The position numbers were made by a program, and so were the translations under genes. The notes below the pieces were generated by a model, which was given only the letters and a program-made list of their open reading frames with translations, searched no databases and was not told the origin of the DNA. A DNA stretch of 28,809 nucleotides from a virus. Shown here in pieces: positions 28,700 through 28,809 of the stretch (within the stretch, counting starts at the first letter, position 1; each line of letters begins with the position of its first letter). The stretch is from positions 1-28,809 of IMG/VR virus record IMGVR_UViG_3300020060_000023; one strand, given 5' to 3'.

Positions 28700-28809
28700 T
28701 GGCTACCTTCAAATGTGATCTCGTAAAGAACCGGGATCGTGTCAACTGTGTCAACCACGGCTTTCACGTTCCTTTTGTTGCCACTGTCACCATTCCGGCA
28801 GGCACCGTT
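28699..28809 (+). CDS. Unknown gene after the capsid, partial
   Basis: ATG overlaps the capsid stop (TAATG); 37 codons are visible and the frame runs out of the window. MATFKCDLVKNRDRVNCVNH then HVPFVATVTIPAGTV. Likely a head-completion or connector gene by position, but nothing in the visible part identifies it. Confidence 0.5.
   Translation, partial: MATFKCDLVKNRDRVNCVNHGFHVPFVATVTIPAGTV

Noticed and set aside
1-28809. CRISPR array, tRNA or insertion sequence
   Set aside because: No regular spaced repeats, no cloverleaf with CCA-type ends, and no transposase-like protein were seen.

Overview
The window reads as part of a temperate tailed phage or integrated prophage of a Gram-negative host. 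Head genes are podovirus-like: an N4-gp56-type major capsid protein, a long portal with a helical C-terminal tail, an acidic scaffold and a terminase. The small proteins of the left block, together with the Lar-like and methyltransferase genes, remind me of Burkholderiales prophages; that host assignment is an inference from gene style only. No tRNA, rRNA, CRISPR array or insertion sequence was seen.

Layout. (1) 1-312: 3' end of a tyrosine integrase on the + strand, ending stop-to-stop against the leftward genes. (2) 309-7431, - strand, GC-rich: excisionase-like protein, Dam-type adenine methyltransferase, MmcB-like nuclease, Lar-like zinc protein, cytosine-methyltransferase-like protein and several small unknown genes, mostly overlapping by 1-11 nt. 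A 218-aa unknown protein at 6775-7431 sits at the right end with its own leader. (3) 7432-13033, - strand, visibly more AT-rich: short transcription units of very small genes. The best one (10065-11464) has eight genes chained by ATGA/GTGA overlaps, including a 20-aa hydrophobic peptide and Cys-pair proteins. An XRE-family regulator lies at 12368-12634 behind a clear sigma70 promoter with repeated half-sites. (4) 13034-13726: non-coding regulatory region between leftward and rightward genes, with a strong rightward promoter (TATAAT at 13678) and a perfect 13-bp palindrome just downstream. (5) 13727-15489, + strand: small coupled genes of unknown role. (6) 15755-18747: two tandem paralogous beta-rich proteins, three mini-ORFs (two membrane), a roughly 400-nt structured non-coding block, then a holin candidate and a SAR-type endolysin. 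(7) 18776-21899: probable tail-appendage proteins. (8) 21896-28809: small terminase, a large terminase split into an ATPase gene and a nuclease gene, portal, scaffold, major capsid protein and the start of the next gene.

The main non-gene signals are: a dispersed GTTCTAC hyphenated palindrome, at promoters or in gaps; a conserved leader resembling GGAGACAAGCAAC in front of the first genes of many units on both strands; the split terminase; the micro-gene operon; and the structured block before the holin. Together these suggest a phage whose early and late units share one translation-initiation signal and perhaps one dispersed-operator repressor. All functional statements are based on reading the sequence, without database searches.
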